From the NCBI GenBank assembly GCA_007119005.1, contig SKQM01000145.1, positions 1 to 9,055 of the forward strand: a stretch of 9,055 nt of DNA, written 5' to 3'. Numbering within the stretch: the stretch's first letter is position 1; every line of letters begins with the position of its first letter. The translations under genes and the position numbers were made by a program. The stretch is from Thioalkalivibrio sp. (GTDB lineage: Bacteria; Pseudomonadota; Gammaproteobacteria; Ectothiorhodospirales; Ectothiorhodospiraceae). Under the pieces are notes generated by a model. That model saw nothing but the letters and a program-made list of their open reading frames with translations. It was not told the origin of the DNA and did no database searches. Shown here piece by piece: positions 5,967-9,055 of this stretch.

Positions 5967-6587
5967 TCAGAGCGACTGATAGCGATCGAGCACGACATTG
6001 CGCAGGCTCACGACGAACTGGACGGCATGGGTCAGCACCTGACTGCCCGCCCGGCTCTCGAGCTCCAGTTCGATGCGCACTGCGACCGGCCGCTCCCAGT
6101 CGGGCTGACCCCAGGCGTCCAGTGCCACGGCCGTCATCGAGCGGACACCGCCGACCAGCGGCTGGTTCTGCGGCGGAGACGCGTCGTTGCCGCAACGCAG
6201 CTGGTTGTCGTGCACGCTGTACATGCTCGCGACCCACGGCCCGACCTCGCCGAGGCAATTCATGCCCGCCTTGCGCACGGTAAACTGCTGCTGCTCGGAG
6301 CTCGCAGGGTCCGCCGGTTCCAATGCGCCGGAAAGATCGAGTTCACCATCCTCGCGCATTCCGGCACCCCGTATGTCGCGGGCCATGAAGTCGGTCGCGA
6401 AGCGCAGGTTCTCCTTCATCGTCGCCACACGCTCCTGTTCGATCTGGATCTGACGCACACTCAGAAACAGGCTTGCCGCCGCAGCCGTCAGCAGCAGACC
6501 GAGCGTCAGCGCCACCATCAACTCGACCAGCGAAAAGGCCCGCTGCCCGCGGCACCGGCTCGATCCCGGCTCAACGATCCGCTTCAC
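5967..6587 (-). CDS. pilW: Type IV pilus minor pilin PilW
   Basis: Minor pilin that, with PilV and PilX, primes type IV pilus assembly and is incorporated near the tip. The GTG start at 6587 overlaps the pilV stop by 4 nt (GTGA), giving 206 residues; the upstream open frame is a shadow of pilV. It has a 17-residue basic leader (MKRIVEPGSSRCRGQRA), then FSLVELMVALTLGLLLTAAA, the class III prepilin helix with Glu at +5, and a typical PilW continuation (FATDFMARDIRGAGM). The residue before the cleavage site is Ala rather than the usual Gly. The globular part ends with AVQFVVSLRN. It is on the short side for PilW proteins. Position between pilV and pilX agrees with the conserved fimU-pilV-pilW-pilX order. 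Confidence 0.88.
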   Translation of the reverse strand: MKRIVEPGSSRCRGQRAFSLVELMVALTLGLLLTAAAASLFLSVRQIQIEQERVATMKENLRFATDFMARDIRGAGMREDGELDLSGALEPADPASSEQQQFTVRKAGMNCLGEVGPWVASMYSVHDNQLRCGNDASPPQNQPLVGGVRSMTAVALDAWGQPDWERPVAVRIELELESRAGSQVLTHAVQFVVSLRNVVLDRYQSL

Positions 6588-7171
6588 GATGGGCGCTCCG
6601 GCAGGAGCTCGAACACGTAATCCAGCCGGGCACGGCCATCCTCGGCATCCTGGAAACGTGACTCCACCCAGGACACGGAGACGACTCTTCGCTCCGCCGC
6701 ACCCTCGATGCGCACCGCCAGCTCTGGCAGGCAGACGTGCGGATTGCCCCCCGCGCAGTCGCGGCGCTGCACCCACTCCGGGAGCCATCCGGTGTCGATC
6801 TGGCCGGTCGCCAGCCCGGCCCAGAGCCGCTCGCCCGCATCGGCGGCGATCAGGCTGGCAAGGCTGCGCTGATAGGCCGAGTGGGTCGCCTGCAGCGCCT
6901 TCAGCTGCAGTGCCACGCAGCCCAGCGCACCGACGGACAGCACCACGAGGGCGATCAGGGTCTCGAGCAGGGTGAAACCGGAGGACGTCCGCCGGACGCT
7001 GGCTGCCCCGTGGAGAGTGCAGTCAGGCCTGCGCTGTCGGCAGACCCTGTTCCCAAGGCCGTCCTTGGGCCGCGGCCAAACGGCCGTTGACGCGGATTCT
7101 TTCCGGGCTCCGCTGCGAACGCATTCATGTTGCCGCATGGTCGTGACGGCTGATCCTGTTCCGAGACTCAT
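6584..7171 (-). CDS. pilV: Type IV pilus minor pilin PilV, with unusually long leader
   Basis: Minor pilin linking the pilus-initiation proteins. The mature region is typical PilV: GFTLLETLIALVVLSVGALG, then LQLKALQATHSAYQRSLASL, with the conserved SAYQRS and DAGERLWA. Start chosen at ATG 7171, which overlaps the fimT stop (TGATG) and has GGAGGG 8 nt upstream. From there the leader before the prepilin peptidase site (Gly65/Phe66) is 65 residues, against the usual 5-30. It is rich in Arg, Cys and Ser and looks unlike a normal leader (MSLGTGSAVTTMRQHECVRS and onward). A later ATG (residue 12) shortens it only to 54, and I found no GTG, TTG or ATG start close to the cleavage site. The leader coding region contains two adjacent DNA hairpins (7052-7086), suggesting inserted sequence. 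The mature length, about 130 residues, is normal for the family. Confidence 0.85.
   Translation of the reverse strand: MSLGTGSAVTTMRQHECVRSGARKESASTAVWPRPKDGLGNRVCRQRRPDCTLHGAASVRRTSSGFTLLETLIALVVLSVGALGCVALQLKALQATHSAYQRSLASLIAADAGERLWAGLATGQIDTGWLPEWVQRRDCAGGNPHVCLPELAVRIEGAAERRVVSVSWVESRFQDAEDGRARLDYVFELLPERPS
7052..7086. repeat. Two adjacent hairpins within the PilV leader
   Basis: CCCAAGG (7052-7058) can pair with CCTTGGG (7063-7069) across a 4-nt loop, and CGGCC (7073-7077) with GGCCG (7082-7086) across AAAC. Two hairpins side by side inside a coding leader that is otherwise unlike a prepilin leader look like an inserted small repeat element. No second copy is visible in the window. 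Confidence 0.5.
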
Positions 7172-7692
7172 CACGCACACCCTCCCTGCTGCACGCGCGG
7201 CCGCCCGGTGCGGCTGATCACGATCTGGCGCCCGGCCTCGCCGGCGCAGAGGGTGATCGTGCCCATCTGCAATGCACCGCTCGCCCGTCGCGTGGCGCCG
7301 AGGCCGATGTAGGAAACATAGCGTTGTACGGGCGTGTTGCCGCTGATGGTGATGCCGTCGACGGCCGCGTTGCCGACGGCGATCAGGGGATCCTCGGCGT
7401 CCCGCGCTCCGGTGGCGTCCGTGTCGAGGAAGACGATCCAGCCCTGCTCCCAGCCGCCCGCCTCGGCGCAGTAGGCGCCATCGCCGCTGTTGCACAGCGT
7501 CACGCGGGCGTTGTGGCGCACCGCCTCCGAACGGGCGAGGTGGAGCGCGGCCACCAGCCGGTTGGTGGTGGTGGTGAGTCGGCTTTCCTGGATCAGGCTG
7601 CCGAAGGCCGGCATGCCGATGCCGAGCAGCACCGCGGCCACGGCCATGGCCACCAGGAGTTCTACGAGGGTGAGTCCCGCGTCCCTGCGCAT
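7171..7692 (-). CDS. fimT: GspH/FimT family minor pilin (FimT/FimU)
   Basis: Minor pseudopilin of the GspH/FimT family, called FimU in the Pseudomonas minor pilin operon, assembled in the inner membrane at the base or tip of type IV pili. The ATG at 7692 has a perfect AAGGAGG (7705-7699) 6 nt upstream. The protein has a 6-residue leader (MRRDAG), then LTLVELLVAMAVAAVLLGIG with Glu at +5. The residue after the cleavage site is Leu instead of the usual Phe. The FimT signature follows (TNRLVAALHLARSEAVRHN), then the globular domain with WEQGWIVFLD, ITLCAGEAG and QIVISRTGRPRV, and a C-terminal Cys (GGCA) that can pair with earlier Cys residues. At 173 aa it is of ordinary length. It heads the fimT-pilV-pilW-pilX operon. 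Confidence 0.92.
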   Translation of the reverse strand: MRRDAGLTLVELLVAMAVAAVLLGIGMPAFGSLIQESRLTTTTNRLVAALHLARSEAVRHNARVTLCNSGDGAYCAEAGGWEQGWIVFLDTDATGARDAEDPLIAVGNAAVDGITISGNTPVQRYVSYIGLGATRRASGALQMGTITLCAGEAGRQIVISRTGRPRVQQGGCA

Positions 7693-7698
7693 CGTCCG

Positions 7699-7705
7699 CC
7701 TCCTT
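7699..7705 (-). promoter_or_regulatory. Shine-Dalgarno of fimT
   Basis: Perfect AAGGAGG on the minus strand with 6-nt spacing to ATG at 7692. It is the strongest ribosome binding site in the window. Confidence 0.85.
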
Positions 7706-7731
7706 CCCTGAGGCTTGATGTGATGGCTTCG

Positions 7732-7760
7732 AGAATAGCGCGCGGCTGTGCGGGTTTGAA
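7732..7760 (-). promoter_or_regulatory. Candidate sigma70-type promoter of the fimT-pilVWX operon
   Basis: TTCAAA (7760-7755) and TATTCT (7737-7732) on the minus strand are separated by exactly 17 nt and each match the consensus at four of six positions. The -10 lies about 40 nt before the fimT start. The -35 overlaps an inverted repeat (GAACCC 7758-7763 with GGGTTC 7770-7775), which could be an operator or the end structure of typA mRNA. Inferred from spacing only; no sigma54 site was seen. Confidence 0.35.
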
Positions 7761-7775
7761 CCCGGCCGGGGGTTC
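7758..7775. repeat. Inverted repeat between typA and fimT
   Basis: GAACCC and GGGTTC are separated by 6 nt; a second pairing (GGGTT/AACCC at 7752-7763) competes with it. It lies about 45 nt past the typA stop. There is no T-tract after it, so termination of typA is only a possibility. Confidence 0.35.
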
Positions 7776-7817
7776 TATATCCACATAGCGAGGGAGGGGG
7801 CGCGCGGCCCGCTCAGC

Positions 7818-9055
7818 TCAGGCGCTGGCCCGCGAGGCCTTCTTGCGCTCGTGCTCCAGCAGCAGCTTCTTGCGGATGCGGATGCTCTTCGGCGTGACCT
7901 CGACCAGTTCGTCTTCGTCGATGAACTCGATCGCCTGCTCGAGCGTCATGCGGATCGGCGGCGTGAGCAGGATGTTCTCGTCGGAGCCGGCGGCGCGGAT
8001 GTTGGTGAGCTGCTTCGCCTTCAGCGGGTTCACCACCAGGTCGTTGTCCCTCGAGTGGATGCCGATCACCATGCCCTCGTACACCTCCTCGCCCGGGCCG
8101 ATGAACAGCCGCCCGCGCTCCTGCAGGTTGAACAGCGCGTAACCCAGGGCCTTGCCGGCGCTGTTCGCGATCAGCACACCGTTGTTGCGCGCGCCGATGG
8201 AGCCGGTCCTGAACCGCCCGTAGTGGTCGAACACGTGGTGGATGATGCCGGTGCCGGAGGTCAGCGTCAGGAACTCGGTCTGGAAGCCGATCAGGCCGCG
8301 CGAGGGCATGATGTAGTCGAGCCGGACCCGCCCCTTGCCATCCGGAACCATGTCCTGCAGGTCGCCGCGGCGGATGCCCAGGGCCTCCATGACCGCGCCC
8401 TGGTGGGCTTCCTCGACGTCCACCGCCACGCGCTCGTACGGCTCGCAGGCCTCGCCCTCGATCTCGCGCAGCACAACCTCGGGGCGCGACACGCCGAGTT
8501 CGTAGCCTTCCCGACGCATGTTCTCGATCAGGATGCCGAGATGCAGCTCGCCGCGACCCGAAACCTTGAATTTGTCGGCGTCGGCGGTCTCCTCCACGCG
8601 CAACGCGACGTTGTGCTTGAGTTCCTCCAGGAGCCGCTCACGCAACACGCGCGAAGTCACGTACTTGCCTTCCCGACCGGCGAACGGCGAGGTATTCACC
8701 TGGAAGGTCATGCTGACGGTGGGCTCGTCCACCGTCAGCGGCGGCAATGCCTCGACCTTCGACGGGTCGCAGAGGGTATCGGAGATATAGAGCTCGTCCA
8801 TGCCGGTGAAGGTGATGATGTCGCCGGCACTCGCCTCCGGCACCTCGATGCGCTGCAGCCCGAGGAAGCCCATGATCTGCAGCACCCGGCCGGTACGCAC
8901 GTGGCCGATGCGGTCGATCACCTTCACCGGGGTGTTGGTGCGGATCTTCCCGCGGGTGATGCGCCCGATGCCGATCAGGCCCTGGAAGCTGTTGTAGTCC
9001 AGCGAGGAGACCTGCATCTGAAACGGACCGTCAGCGTCCACCTCCGGCGGCGGCA
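7818..9055 (-). CDS. typA: Translational GTPase BipA/TypA, C-terminal part (N-terminus outside window)
   Basis: Ribosome-associated GTPase of the EF-G/LepA superfamily, involved in ribosome assembly and stress or cold adaptation. The frame is open to the right edge; the codons before DADGPFQMQ read PPPEV, so the apparent GTG at 9041 is internal and the N-terminal GTPase domain (G1-G5) lies outside. What remains, about 410 residues, is domain II ([15 protein letters not shown], with [12 protein letters not shown]), domain III ([40 protein letters not shown]), domain V ([19 protein letters not shown], then TSGTG) and the BipA-specific C-terminal domain ([20 protein letters not shown], then [20 protein letters not shown] and the basic tail). 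Residue order and length match the family closely, with no gap or frameshift. It ends 125 nt before fimT, transcribed in the same direction. Confidence 0.97.
   Translation of the reverse strand, partial: PPPEVDADGPFQMQVSSLDYNSFQGLIGIGRITRGKIRTNTPVKVIDRIGHVRTGRVLQIMGFLGLQRIEVPEASAGDIITFTGMDELYISDTLCDPSKVEALPPLTVDEPTVSMTFQVNTSPFAGREGKYVTSRVLRERLLEELKHNVALRVEETADADKFKVSGRGELHLGILIENMRREGYELGVSRPEVVLREIEGEACEPYERVAVDVEEAHQGAVMEALGIRRGDLQDMVPDGKGRVRLDYIMPSRGLIGFQTEFLTLTSGTGIIHHVFDHYGRFRTGSIGARNNGVLIANSAGKALGYALFNLQERGRLFIGPGEEVYEGMVIGIHSRDNDLVVNPLKAKQLTNIRAAGSDENILLTPPIRMTLEQAIEFIDEDELVEVTPKSIRIRKKLLLEHERKKASRASA

Noticed and set aside
5871..6620. A 249-codon plus-strand ORF
   Set aside because: Antisense to pilX and pilW, both of which have clear family motifs.
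7324..7788. A 154-codon plus-strand ORF
   Set aside because: Antisense to fimT and its promoter region; no supporting signal.
1..9055. CRISPR arrays, tRNA or rRNA genes, integrase, full insertion sequence
   Set aside because: I scanned for regularly spaced repeats, tRNA-like arms and transposase-like protein and found none.

Overview
The window is GC-rich with strong GC bias at third codon positions. Its clearest genes (BipA/TypA, a type IV pilus minor pilin operon, an HDOD protein and a PilZ-like protein) point to a gammaproteobacterium. A Chromatiales/Ectothiorhodospiraceae-type organism is a guess from overall flavour, not something shown by a marker.

Layout from left to right. At 1-380 (+) is the body of a PIN-domain (VapC family) toxin, cut by the window edge. 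From 381 to about 1010 there is no intact gene. This stretch holds a degenerate short repeat and, at 841-1008, a fragment of a second, unrelated VapC/FitB-type toxin, so it looks like a decayed toxin-antitoxin area. From 1029 to the right edge every convincing gene lies on the minus strand. In the order they appear from left to right: a 136-residue unknown protein with a perfect Shine-Dalgarno; a 609-residue protein with a helical N-terminal region and a degenerate C-terminal PilZ-like domain; an HDOD protein with an N-terminal cyclic-nucleotide-binding-like region; the operon fimT-pilV-pilW-pilX (transcribed 7692 to 5483); and the C-terminal two thirds of typA/bipA, cut by the right edge.

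The minor pilin genes are tightly packed (TGATG and GTGA overlaps, then a 13-nt gap). Their products would prime type IV pilus assembly in the inner membrane. The usual next genes, pilY1 and pilE, do not follow pilX. Instead there is an ATG overlapping the pilX stop that opens only a 55-codon ORF, and then the HDOD gene. HDOD and PilZ proteins are both signalling-type proteins often tied to motility and surface behaviour, so their position beside the minor pilins is suggestive, but the gaps (about 180-340 bp) argue for separate transcription units.

The main oddities are small-scale: a 65-residue leader on PilV containing two adjacent DNA hairpins; a 31-bp tandem duplication of the 3' end of the HDOD gene; a pair of inverted copies of a short dispersed repeat on either side of that gene; composite intergenic repeats; a G8/C7 hairpin; and atypical prepilin cleavage sites (Ala at -1 in PilW, Leu at +1 in FimT). 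I see no convincing novel multi-gene system. The nearest candidates are the PilZ-like protein of unknown architecture and the rearranged pilX-HDOD junction.
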